Under the pieces are notes generated by a model. The model saw only the letters and a program-made list of their open reading frames with translations, did no database searches and had not been told where the DNA came from. A DNA stretch of 64,000 nt from Duncaniella sp. (GTDB taxonomy: Bacteria > Bacteroidota > Bacteroidia > Bacteroidales > Muribaculaceae), in assembly GCA_029060405.1 (NCBI GenBank), contig JAIDUB010000073.1:23918-87917 (forward strand), written 5' to 3'. The position numbers and the translations under genes were made by a program. Of this stretch, positions 52,034 through 61,185 are shown one piece after another. The stretch's first letter is position 1, and each line of letters begins with the position of its first letter.

Positions 52034-53236
52034 TCATGCCTGTGACCGGCGGCCGAGACGACGGTGATAGTAGGCTACTATCGAGGCTGTAATGAAATAT
52101 ACGCCGGCAAGCAGCCACATCATCTTATAATAATATCCTACATTGGCGGGAGTGGCTCCATCCGAAGTCATGCGTATGAATCCTTCCACGCCCCATGTGG
52201 CGGGAATACAGTCAGATATGAGAAGCCAGAAGCCGTTGAAGGCGTAGCGCGGCCACGTGAGTCCCGACAGGAACAGGAATACAAGCGATGTGAACACAAC
52301 CACGAGCAGCGAGGCCTCGCGCTCGGTGATGAACACCGCCACGGTCTGCCCCAGCATGGCCGATGCGATAAGCAACGGGAATATGAACGGCATATATTCG
52401 CCGAACTTCGTGACATGCGGCAGCGAGAACATCTCGGGTATGATGTGGAGTATATAATAGGCAAGCGGCAGATATATAAGCGTATAGCAGAGCGTGCGGC
52501 CTATCACAGTGGTCACAGGCGATGCATCCACTGCCATGGGATCATATCCGTGATTCCTGCGACGGCGCTCGGCGCGGCCTCCGGCAAGCATGGCTATACC
52601 GAGTATCATACTCTGCTGCAGTATCAGCACCACTATACCGGGCATCACAAACGAGGCGAAACCCTGAGTCTCGTCACCTACGATAACTGACTGTGACTCG
52701 ACAGGCAACTGACCGTCGGTAACACTTTCGGCAAGCAAACCGAGGTCGCTGACGCGACGCTGGGTGATGGAAAGGGTCTGATCGACCTGAACGTCGGTAA
52801 GGGCAAGCAGCATGGCGCGGTAGCGCAGCAGCAGCGACATGTCGGCATAGGTGGTGATGGTGGCCTGACGGAGTGAATTCAGATTCTTGTCATAGCCGGC
52901 GGGAATCTCTATTATGGCATAGCACTTCTTGGTGTGCCAAGCCTCGCGGGCTTCGTTGAGATTGGCAGCATATCCCGTGACGGCAAGAGCCTGCGTGGCA
53001 TCGATGGCGCGCACGAGTTCGCGCGACGACGGGGTGCGGCAATTATCCACCACCACTACCGGCATGTTCTCCACAATCTCGGGATTATATATGAGTGTAT
53101 ACACCACAGGGTAAGCCAGCGGCAGTCCGAAAAAGAATATCAGCACACCGGGGTCAGTGAACACAAGATAAAATTCCCTGCGCCACACTTTGAAAAGCGT
53201 GACCAATCGGCGGCCTATGTCGTTCAACAGTTTCAT
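52034..53236 (-). CDS. ABC-2 type permease (YhhJ/YbhR-like), second copy
   Basis: 400 residues: one N-terminal membrane helix (about 28-48), a periplasmic domain with 'VENMPVVVVDNCRTPSSREL', and five C-terminal helices starting near 'FVMPGIVVLILQQSMILGIAMLAGG'. Fourth gene of the TolC-HlyD-ABC-2 operon, 15 bp after its partner. The two permeases should form a heterodimer in the inner membrane. No ATPase gene is in the cluster. Confidence 0.88.
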   Translation of the reverse strand: MKLLNDIGRRLVTLFKVWRREFYLVFTDPGVLIFFFGLPLAYPVVYTLIYNPEIVENMPVVVVDNCRTPSSRELVRAIDATQALAVTGYAANLNEAREAWHTKKCYAIIEIPAGYDKNLNSLRQATITTYADMSLLLRYRAMLLALTDVQVDQTLSITQRRVSDLGLLAESVTDGQLPVESQSVIVGDETQGFASFVMPGIVVLILQQSMILGIAMLAGGRAERRRRNHGYDPMAVDASPVTTVIGRTLCYTLIYLPLAYYILHIIPEMFSLPHVTKFGEYMPFIFPLLIASAMLGQTVAVFITEREASLLVVVFTSLVFLFLSGLTWPRYAFNGFWLLISDCIPATWGVEGFIRMTSDGATPANVGYYYKMMWLLAGVYFITASIVAYYHRRLGRRSQA

Positions 53237-53251
53237 GAGCGTTAACTGAAA

Positions 53252-54406
53252 TCAGGGTACATAAACGGGATTTTCAAGATGGCGGCGCAGACGGCGCAGT
53301 CCGAGCGCCGGAAGAAGCAGAAATGCAAGCAGCGCCGCATAGTAGAAGCGCGAATAGTAGATGGGAATACCGTTGAGCGCCTGATCTATATATATTAGAA
53401 AGTAGTAGCGTATGGGGAAGATGTAGGCGAATATACCCACGCTGCCATACATCTGATCAACCGGAAACGAGAATCCCGCTACCGAAAAGCACAGTATACC
53501 GAACAGCGAACATATCGACAGCGACAGACGCAGATTGGGCACAAGCTCCACTATAGCCACGGCAAGCGCCTGACAGGCCATCACGAAGAGCACCATCGCC
53601 ACGATGATGTGCATGGCATGATTGTTGAGCGGGAAATGCAGGAATCCATACAGTACGGCCTGAAGCCCCACACCGACGGCTGAGAAAATCACCGTCTGAG
53701 GCAGCAGCTTGCCCAGCAGCGCTATCGACACGTGGCCGCCGGCGGTTTGCAGCCATTGAGGTGAAGTGCCGTGCTTTATCTCCGTGCAGATGCTGAACAC
53801 GGTGACGGTGAGCATGAGCAGTGCCAGAAGCCCCGGAAGAAACGAATTGGAGAGATAATAGTTATAGTTGGTCCACGGGTTGTTGAGCGGATGGGTATCT
53901 ACACCGAGCGGCTGCACCAGCGGCGACACGAGATTGTCGCTTAGTCCGGCCTGCACAAGCTGAGTTTCCACGATATCGCCGGCCGTACCCACCGCCACCG
54001 TCTTGAATCCCTTGAACGAAAGCGTGCCGGGAACAAAAATCGTCATGTTGCAGTAAAACGACAGCGTGGGATGTCGCTCACCTATAGCATCTTTCTGAAA
54101 ATCCTCCGGGATATGGAAAAATCCGAATATCTCGCCGCTGCGCATCTTTTCCATAGCCTCGTGATACGACTCGAGATGCTCATTTATATCTATCAGCTCC
54201 ATGGCGTTGAGCTGGCGGGTGACGTTGCGCGACATCGACGACTGATCGTTGTCAACGATAGCGACCGGCACCTTAAGCGGCAAGCCTTCGTGCATGAGGT
54301 TGAGGAAGAAAAACGAGCACACCGCAGGCACTACTATCATCATGAAGAAATAGATTTTCCTCGTGCCAAGCGTCCTGATGCCTCGTTTTAGTGATGCTGA
54401 TAACAT
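53252..54406 (-). CDS. ABC-2 type permease (YhhJ/YbhS-like), first copy
   Basis: 384 residues with the same plan as its downstream neighbour: helix near 18-38, periplasmic part 'PLKVPVAIVDNDQSSMSRNVTRQL', and C-terminal helices from 'FLPGLLALLMLTVTVFSICTE'. The two share a family but differ widely in sequence. Starts 18 bp after the HlyD gene. Confidence 0.88.
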   Translation of the reverse strand: MLSASLKRGIRTLGTRKIYFFMMIVVPAVCSFFFLNLMHEGLPLKVPVAIVDNDQSSMSRNVTRQLNAMELIDINEHLESYHEAMEKMRSGEIFGFFHIPEDFQKDAIGERHPTLSFYCNMTIFVPGTLSFKGFKTVAVGTAGDIVETQLVQAGLSDNLVSPLVQPLGVDTHPLNNPWTNYNYYLSNSFLPGLLALLMLTVTVFSICTEIKHGTSPQWLQTAGGHVSIALLGKLLPQTVIFSAVGVGLQAVLYGFLHFPLNNHAMHIIVAMVLFVMACQALAVAIVELVPNLRLSLSICSLFGILCFSVAGFSFPVDQMYGSVGIFAYIFPIRYYFLIYIDQALNGIPIYYSRFYYAALLAFLLLPALGLRRLRRHLENPVYVP

Positions 54407-54424
54407 GACTTGCGAAGTGACTTG

Positions 54425-55438
54425 TTATTTCTTGAAATATACCACGCTCATGCCGGGACGGAGATCGGGAATCGAATCCACCGGCCGGGCCTTGACCTCA
54501 AATGTCTTGCTGTCCCACTGGCCGGTCGACTTGGTGGCGCGCCATGTGGCGTAAGAGCCGAGGTCGCGGATATAGAATACCTTTACCTTGATATTCCGGC
54601 GGTCGAGGGCGGGCACCATCACGTCTATCTCCGTACCTATCTTAAGATCGTTGAGCAGATCCTCGCGCACATTGAAGGTCACCCACTTATCCGAGACCTT
54701 GAGCAGACTCATAAGCGGGGCGCCGAGAGCCACAAGCTCACCCTCCTCGGGATATATCTGGTCAATCTGGCCGTCGCACGGAGCAGTAAGATACTGGTCT
54801 TCAAGCAGACTTTCCACCTGAGCCACGCCTCCGCGAGCAACCTCAACCATAGCCTCGGCATTAACCTTGTCCTCTTTCTGAGCGCCCTCTTTCACAAGCG
54901 AAAGCTGGCTCTTGGCAGCCGATTCGGCAGCTACGGCGGCGTCATATGCGGCCTTGGCCTCATCACGTTTCTGCTCCGACACCACTCCGGCTTTGAACAG
55001 ATTTTCAAGACGGTCGTAGGTCTTGCGGGTAATGGTCACGGCGGCTGTGGCCTGAGCCACCATATCCTGTGCGGCCTGAATCATCTGTATGCGGGCACCG
55101 GCGTCGACTTTCTTGTTGACTGCCGCAGCGGCGGTCTCCATGCCCTGAGCCTGCATGAGCTGAGCCTCGGCTACCGACGAATGGATATGGATGAGCGTAT
55201 CGCCTTCCTTCACCATATCACCTTCCTTTACAAAGAAATCGGTGACACGGCCGGGAAGCTTGCCTGAGATTTTCACAGATGTTGCCTCGGCCTGTCCCTC
55301 TACGATCTCATCGGGGTGAGACAGGAGACAGAAGCCTACGATGGCGAGGACTATGCAAAGGAGCACTACTATGCCCATTGCGGTAAGGAGCACGCGGTTC
55401 TCGCGCTGCTCGGGTGTGGAGGTGGTATTTTGAGCCAT
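54425..55438 (-). CDS. HlyD-family periplasmic adaptor
   Basis: 337 residues: single N-terminal membrane anchor (about 17-40), biotinyl-lipoyl half-motifs ('VKISGKLPGRVTDFFVKEGDMVKEGDTLIHI' and 'YLTAPCDGQIDQIYPEEGELVALGAPLM'), and between them a long coiled coil rich in Ala, Glu, Lys and Gln. It bridges the inner-membrane permeases and the TolC channel. Confidence 0.93.
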   Translation of the reverse strand: MAQNTTSTPEQRENRVLLTAMGIVVLLCIVLAIVGFCLLSHPDEIVEGQAEATSVKISGKLPGRVTDFFVKEGDMVKEGDTLIHIHSSVAEAQLMQAQGMETAAAAVNKKVDAGARIQMIQAAQDMVAQATAAVTITRKTYDRLENLFKAGVVSEQKRDEAKAAYDAAVAAESAAKSQLSLVKEGAQKEDKVNAEAMVEVARGGVAQVESLLEDQYLTAPCDGQIDQIYPEEGELVALGAPLMSLLKVSDKWVTFNVREDLLNDLKIGTEIDVMVPALDRRNIKVKVFYIRDLGSYATWRATKSTGQWDSKTFEVKARPVDSIPDLRPGMSVVYFKK

Positions 55439-55475
55439 GATGGAAATGTTTTATTGATTTCTCTATAATATTATT

Positions 55476-56939
55476 TTATCGGGCTGCGCTCGTATCGAGC
55501 CGGCCGAGAACTTTTGACAGATAGACGTCGCAAAGGTATATGTCAATACCGGCGTCGATATTTTCGCTGTTGGCCTTCAGCCATGCGGTCTGGGCTTCCA
55601 TTACATTGTCAACGCTCATCATGCCTTCCTTGAATCCGAGGGTAGCCTGACGCAGGTTCTCGTCGGCTTTGGCGAGATTGGTTGATGTCATGTCAAATGT
55701 CTTTACAGCCTCGCGGGCCTTGAATGCGGCCTGATTGACCTGAAGATTGATGAGATCACGGGCATTCTCGAGCTCGAGGCGCGCTATCGCGGTCTTGGTC
55801 TTTGCAAGACGGTATTTGGCGAGGTTGCCACCCCAGTGAATCAACGGAATCTTGAGCATCGCACCTACTGAAAATGCTCCGGCAAAGCGATTCTTGAAGC
55901 CGTCAAACATATTGGGATTGCTGAACGAATATGTACCTACGAGAGCGAGTTCCGGGAGCATGTCGGCACGGGCCACTTTCTCCTGCTGGCCGTAGATCTT
56001 CACGCCGGTCTCGAGAGCGCGCAGATCGTCGCGTCGGGAATATACGTCGGATATATCGAATGTGGTATCGGGGTGAGCGCCGGCCTCCATAGTTGCGGCG
56101 TCCTCATCCACGAGATGAAGATCGGCATCGACAGGCAAGCCGCACACCTGTGCGAGTGCCATGCGCGACAGCACCATACCGTTTTCCACTTTTGTAAGGT
56201 CCACGTGAGCTGAATTGAGCTTGACGTCCACCGTAAGCAGATCGGCGCGGGTAGCCACACCCTGCTCGAGCATCAGATTGACATTACTGCGGAGAGTGTC
56301 GAGGAGATTAACGTAGCTGACAGCAAGGCGGTGCTTGGCGTTGAGCGAAACCACGAGCCAATAAGCTGCATCGACCTGATATATCACATCCTGAGCCTGA
56401 TTGTCGCGAAGCAGACGCGCCACATCCTCGGCATATTTCGTTATCTTGTTAAGCGCCACGATCTTGCCACCCATATAGAGTGGCTGGGTGAGTGTGAGCG
56501 CTCCGAAAAATACATTGTGGATATCAAAGGTCATGGCATCTTTAGGAATAAGAGCCACCTGATCAAAAATATACTGACCCGAAGCATCCTTCATAGGCTC
56601 GCCGGTGAGAGGATTTTTCACCACCGAGAACTGATAACTCTGGGTCGACATGTCAAAATTCTTTACCGGCAGCAACTGGTCGGAATCGAACACCGATATA
56701 TTGCGCTGGTTGTACATATATCCGCCGGCGAAGTCTATTCCGGGAAGATAGGCGGCAAATGCTTCGTCGTTCTGGTAATGAGCGGCCTTGATTTTCTCGG
56801 ATTGCATGCGCAGGCTCTTGTTGTTTTTCAGCGCGAGCTCGCGGCACTGCTCGAGTGTGACCGGCCCTTCAGGTACCTGTGCCGCTGCAAAGAGCGCACC
56901 GGCTGCCATGACAACTGAAAAAAGCGGGCGTAAATTCAT
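55476..56939 (-). CDS. TolC-family outer-membrane efflux protein
   Basis: 487 residues; signal peptide to about residue 20 (AAA/Q). 'VTLEQCRELALKNNKSLRMQ' starts the first TolC repeat and 'YSRRDDLRALETGVKIYGQQ' the second; long alpha-helical stretches alternate with short strands. First gene of the four-gene export operon, driven from 56981. Substrate unknown. Confidence 0.93.
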   Translation of the reverse strand: MNLRPLFSVVMAAGALFAAAQVPEGPVTLEQCRELALKNNKSLRMQSEKIKAAHYQNDEAFAAYLPGIDFAGGYMYNQRNISVFDSDQLLPVKNFDMSTQSYQFSVVKNPLTGEPMKDASGQYIFDQVALIPKDAMTFDIHNVFFGALTLTQPLYMGGKIVALNKITKYAEDVARLLRDNQAQDVIYQVDAAYWLVVSLNAKHRLAVSYVNLLDTLRSNVNLMLEQGVATRADLLTVDVKLNSAHVDLTKVENGMVLSRMALAQVCGLPVDADLHLVDEDAATMEAGAHPDTTFDISDVYSRRDDLRALETGVKIYGQQEKVARADMLPELALVGTYSFSNPNMFDGFKNRFAGAFSVGAMLKIPLIHWGGNLAKYRLAKTKTAIARLELENARDLINLQVNQAAFKAREAVKTFDMTSTNLAKADENLRQATLGFKEGMMSVDNVMEAQTAWLKANSENIDAGIDIYLCDVYLSKVLGRLDTSAAR

Positions 56940-56980
56940 AATGATAAACAGTGAAAATCGTGAGTGAAAATTCGTAAGTA

Positions 56981-56988
56981 CAAATATA
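56981..56988 (-). promoter_or_regulatory. -7 promoter element of the TolC-HlyD-ABC-2 operon
   Basis: Minus strand TATATTTG, 41 nt before the TolC start. No regulator gene adjoins the operon. Confidence 0.7.
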
Positions 56989-57063
56989 ACGGATTCCCAC
57001 CGATGAATGTTTATAATCCCGCAAAAATAGTTATGACAGAAGGAATGAAAAGTGTTCTTTATG

Positions 57064-57867
57064 TCATAACTGTTTTATTTCCTCCAATGGTACATGGGAT
57101 GCAATTTGTGAAGGGAGTCCGGCAATCCTACGTATCTTGTCAGTGATACGGCGCCTGATCATTCCGGCTCTGCAACGCAAGTCATCTATTCGACACATCA
57201 AAGGCGAAACTGATTGATTACGCACGCGCCTCCGCTCGGCTATGCCACGCAATCGTCCTGAAACGGATTCCGATACTCCGTCAAAATTATACACGGCAAC
57301 ATATTTCTTCAATTCTGCAAAGCGTGCACCTTCATTGTACAACCTGTTCATCAGCTCGAAGTCAGCCGAGATACGGAATGACTCGTCAAACTTTGCCTTC
57401 CTGATCATATCACCATCTACAAATATGGACTGATGACACGCACCCATATGGCCGGGCATAAGGGATAAGTCGGAAAGTTGGCCGGCGTATCCGTCGGGAT
57501 AAGTGAACACAGTGGCTCCATAAATCACATCAGGTCTGTGTTCCATCCTGCCGACCTCGGATATTACATCGGCAATTACTTCACTATTGAAAAAGCTGTC
57601 GCCGGCGTTCATGAAGTTGACATAATCACCCGTCGAAAGAGCGATACCCTTGTTCATCGCATTATAAATACCTTTATCAGGTTCTGAAATAAAGCGCGTT
57701 AGCCGTGATTCATAGCGACGTATCTTTTCTACCGTTCCGTCGGTAGAGCCTCCGTCTATCACTATCACTTCCATGTTGTCTATAGCCGTCTGATTTAATA
57801 TAGACTCAAGGGTTTTCTCTATTTCGGAAGATGCATTGAAACACACGGTTATAACCGTGATTTTCAT
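57064..57867 (-). CDS. family 2 glycosyltransferase
   Basis: 267 residues from ATG 57867 ('MKITVITVCFNASSEIEKTL'); an in-frame ATG at 57888 would add seven residues and overlap the flippase by 13 bp. 'EVIVIDGGSTDGTVEKI' and 'SEPDKGIYNAMNKGIALSTG' mark the nucleotide-sugar site, typical of the WcaA-like capsule/O-antigen transferases. No membrane helix. It is paired with a Wzx-like flippase, so it likely serves surface polysaccharide assembly. Confidence 0.9.
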   Translation of the reverse strand: MKITVITVCFNASSEIEKTLESILNQTAIDNMEVIVIDGGSTDGTVEKIRRYESRLTRFISEPDKGIYNAMNKGIALSTGDYVNFMNAGDSFFNSEVIADVISEVGRMEHRPDVIYGATVFTYPDGYAGQLSDLSLMPGHMGACHQSIFVDGDMIRKAKFDESFRISADFELMNRLYNEGARFAELKKYVAVYNFDGVSESVSGRLRGIAERRRVRNQSVSPLMCRIDDLRCRAGMIRRRITDKIRRIAGLPSQIASHVPLEEIKQL

Positions 57868-57875
57868 ATTATCTT

Positions 57876-59249
57876 TTACCTGTTCCATATCCCTTCTGCA
57901 TTGGAATTAAAGATTCTTTTAAGTTGCAGGCGCATCGCCACCGCCTGCACTATATAGATAAAAGCGGGAAGCAGCAAAAGTCCCGGTATCCCCCACCGGC
58001 GACACAACAGCGTCATCACCGGATAAGAAATAAACGCAAAACCAAGATAAATGTAGAGCTGCAGCTGAACCTTCCCGATTCCATTGATTATGAACATATA
58101 AGTATTGGATATCGTCAATACTGCTATGTAAATGGCAATCGAGATGCTGGTGGACCACGTCACTGAAACACTGTCACCTATCCATAACCTGTATACTACA
58201 GGAGACAGCATAACCATCAGAAAAATTCCGGGCAGCAGCATAAACAGCACTATCTTTTCAAGCGACCGTAATTTAGCCGAAATCCAGTCGAGATTCCCAC
58301 GTGTATAAGCATCGGTCGAAGCTGCCCAAAAAGGTGCCAACCCGAGCATAGCCACCATATTGGCAGTATTGAAATACCGGTAGGCGATATTGTATTCCGT
58401 TACGGTGAGGGGGCCGAGCTCGCGGGAGATTATCACATTCATCAGCTGGAATATGAACAGCATCGACACGGTTATGAGGAAAAATTTCCCTCCTATACCC
58501 AGCAGATCCTTGACCATCGACGGGCGTATCATGCGCGGCGACGGAGCATAGCATCTGTAACGTGTGAAAAACAATATCACACTTGCTACCAGAAGAGTCA
58601 CCGGTGGAATCCATGCAAGTACACAGGCAAGTGTCATAAGCGTGCCGTGCACCTGAGTTCTCACCAGTATCCATATCACGGCAAGAACTATTGCCTGCCC
58701 TATCACTCCCACGAGCGAAGATACTGCCATCAGTTGGTCTCCTATCAGAATGTTGGACATCACGGCAAGCACGAGCGTAGCGGCAAAGGCTCCGAAAAGC
58801 ACCTGCATGACATCGGCAAGCTCAGCCCTATACATCTCGCTGACTTTCAGCAGCGAGCACCAGTCGACAATGCGGCAAAGCGGTATCGACACAGCTATAA
58901 GGATCAAAGCCAAAACACCTATGGCTGCGTAGGCTGTGGAGATATACTGCCGTGCCCGCTCGGTCTCGCCGCGTGCTTTCGCCTCGGCAAACCGGTTGCG
59001 AAGCCCCATTGCCAGCCCTATGTCAAAAAAAGTAAGCCACGTCATGAGCGAACTCAGTGTCAGCCATATGCCATATTGCTCGGCATTTACATAATCGATG
59101 GTAAGCGGTACCAGCGCAAGTGTCACCACTATGCTCATACCCTTCAGAAGCACCGAGCCTATGATATTTTTCTTGAGCAGACCGGTGCGGGCATCACCCG
59201 ATCCGAGCAATCCCTTGACCCGCGCCAATATTCCGTTTATCATGCTCAT
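57876..59249 (-). CDS. Wzx-like oligosaccharide flippase
   Basis: 457 residues, about twelve to fourteen membrane helices. 'LLKKNIIGSVLLKGMSIVVTLALVPLTIDYVNAEQYGIWLTLSS' region is the usual start of the polysaccharide transporter family, and 'RELGPLTVTEYNIAYRYFNTANM' begins the second half. It would move lipid-linked sugars across the inner membrane. Only one glycosyltransferase accompanies it, so the rest of the pathway lies elsewhere. Confidence 0.9.
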   Translation of the reverse strand: MSMINGILARVKGLLGSGDARTGLLKKNIIGSVLLKGMSIVVTLALVPLTIDYVNAEQYGIWLTLSSLMTWLTFFDIGLAMGLRNRFAEAKARGETERARQYISTAYAAIGVLALILIAVSIPLCRIVDWCSLLKVSEMYRAELADVMQVLFGAFAATLVLAVMSNILIGDQLMAVSSLVGVIGQAIVLAVIWILVRTQVHGTLMTLACVLAWIPPVTLLVASVILFFTRYRCYAPSPRMIRPSMVKDLLGIGGKFFLITVSMLFIFQLMNVIISRELGPLTVTEYNIAYRYFNTANMVAMLGLAPFWAASTDAYTRGNLDWISAKLRSLEKIVLFMLLPGIFLMVMLSPVVYRLWIGDSVSVTWSTSISIAIYIAVLTISNTYMFIINGIGKVQLQLYIYLGFAFISYPVMTLLCRRWGIPGLLLLPAFIYIVQAVAMRLQLKRIFNSNAEGIWNR

Positions 59250-59347
59250 ACATACATTTAACGATGTTATTCCGGCCTTTATTGCGAAATAATAAAAAAA
59301 GTAAAAAATATCTTACTGAATTTTAATGAAATCACGATTAAAAGACT

Positions 59348-59355
59348 TACCTTTG
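59348..59355 (+). promoter_or_regulatory. -7 promoter element of the lipoprotein/DUF5723 pair
   Basis: TACCTTTG, 38 nt before ATG 59394. Confidence 0.7.
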
Positions 59356-59393
59356 TCGAGAAAAATAATCGTAACACACATATATTTAAATCA

Positions 59394-61148
59394 ATGACTA
59401 AGAATTTATTTCATTTAGTGCCCTCCGGCTTTATGCGTCCGGCCGCTTACGGTCTTATCGCAGCCGCATCGCTTGGCTTTGTCGGCTGTATCGACGACAA
59501 GTATGACCTTAGCGACATCGACACCAATGTGCGTCTTGAAGTAAAAGATCTGACTCTTCCGATCAATCTTGACAAAATTGAGCTCAAGAGTATCATTTCC
59601 GACCCCAAGGAAGGTGACATTCTCCAGATTGTTGACGGTGAATACGCCCTTCTGCGTGACGGCGACTTCAAGTCATCCAATCTCAAAGTCGACCCAATCA
59701 CTATCGCAGCCCCCACTACGACACCCTCTACATCTGTGTTCCGTCCCGAGCTTCCTTCAGGAGCTCCCGCAAAGGCTATGCCCACTCAGGTTTCATTCTA
59801 TATTCACGATAAGGAATCATCGCCCATCGATTACGACTACTCGGGTGTAAGCGAGGAAATTGTCTCAATCGACGGACTCGGTGCCACATGGGCCATCAAC
59901 TACCACGTGACCGTGCAGGCCACCGGCAACAACACATCGACATTCTATCTCAAGCACTTCGTGTTCCAGCTCCCCTCCGGTCTTGAAGGAACTCCCTCGA
60001 TAGGTTCTTATGACCGCACGACGGGTCTCCTCACTATCGATGATTACCGAATCACCGACAATAAGCTCGACTTCATAATGAACGTCACCGGTATCGACGC
60101 ATCACAGGCTCACGTGAAATTCGATGCCACTTCCCACACCCTTAAAATCAATACCGCTACAGGTGTTGTCGACGGTGAAATCGTGCTTGAACTCGACGAT
60201 ATTTCCACCACCGGCATCCCCTCGGAGCTCCGCGTGTCGACCGACCTCGTTCTTTCGGAAATCGTCATCAATAATTTCTCAGGTAAGATTAAGTATGATA
60301 TCGATGCCTTCAATATCGCACCCGTGAAACTCAACGATCTTCCCGACGTGCTTTCTCAGGCAGGAACCGATATCAAGCTCGCCAATCCGCAGATTTATAT
60401 CCGCATCGAGAATCCTTTCACCGAATACGGCATACATGCCACCACCGCTTTTGAAATAGTTCCTACTCGCGACGGAGTGGCACAGGCTCCCCTTGCAATC
60501 AACGATGGCGTCTTCACCATCACTTCAGCCGCCGAAAGCTTCTACTGCCTCTCGCCCGTGAAACCCGCGAAGTATTATGAAGGCTACGCCACAGCCGACT
60601 ATGTGCCCTACACCGCGCTAAGCAAGGTAGTGGCCGGCGACGGTCTCCCCGAAAGCCTTGACATAAAGCTTGACCCCACTATGGTTCCGGTTCAGCAGGT
60701 AACCGGTTTCCGTCTGGGCGAATACGCTCCGGTAAAGGGTGAATATGTATTCTTCTCGCCCCTCGCATTAGGTGCAGGTTCAAAAATCGTCTACTCCTCT
60801 ACCGAGGACGGCTGGGCCGACGACGACCTCAACAAGCTAACTATCAAAGGTCTTAAAGTCTCCACCGAGATAACCAACGACCTGCCTTTCGATATCACTC
60901 TCTCAGCCAAGCCTCTTTCTACATCAGGACCTATCGAAGGTGCGTCTATCACTCCGGTCACTGTAAAAGGCGGCTCTTCCGAGAACATCACCATAGAAGT
61001 TACAGGCACAATCACTCACCTCGACGGTATCGAATTTACCGCCAACGCTACGAGCGACGCCGATGCTTCTTCGCTCAAGCCCACTCAGACCATTACACTT
61101 AAAAACACCAAGGTAACCGTCTCGGGATACTATGATGATGAACTTTAA
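59394..61148 (+). CDS. large lipoprotein with Ig-like repeats, unknown function
   Basis: 584 residues. After a long signal the lipobox is FVGC (Cys32), followed by 'IDDKYDLSDID', an acidic stretch like the export signals that send Bacteroidota lipoproteins to the cell surface. The rest is beta-rich, Thr/Ser/Asp-rich, with repeated LRVSTDLVLSEIVINNFSG-type strands and no enzyme motif. It is paired with the barrel-like protein that follows 37 bp later, probably a surface partner (inference). Confidence 0.75.
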   Translation: MTKNLFHLVPSGFMRPAAYGLIAAASLGFVGCIDDKYDLSDIDTNVRLEVKDLTLPINLDKIELKSIISDPKEGDILQIVDGEYALLRDGDFKSSNLKVDPITIAAPTTTPSTSVFRPELPSGAPAKAMPTQVSFYIHDKESSPIDYDYSGVSEEIVSIDGLGATWAINYHVTVQATGNNTSTFYLKHFVFQLPSGLEGTPSIGSYDRTTGLLTIDDYRITDNKLDFIMNVTGIDASQAHVKFDATSHTLKINTATGVVDGEIVLELDDISTTGIPSELRVSTDLVLSEIVINNFSGKIKYDIDAFNIAPVKLNDLPDVLSQAGTDIKLANPQIYIRIENPFTEYGIHATTAFEIVPTRDGVAQAPLAINDGVFTITSAAESFYCLSPVKPAKYYEGYATADYVPYTALSKVVAGDGLPESLDIKLDPTMVPVQQVTGFRLGEYAPVKGEYVFFSPLALGAGSKIVYSSTEDGWADDDLNKLTIKGLKVSTEITNDLPFDITLSAKPLSTSGPIEGASITPVTVKGGSSENITIEVTGTITHLDGIEFTANATSDADASSLKPTQTITLKNTKVTVSGYYDDEL

Positions 61149-61185
61149 TCTTTTACTGTCAAATTCTATTACGAAACATAACGAT

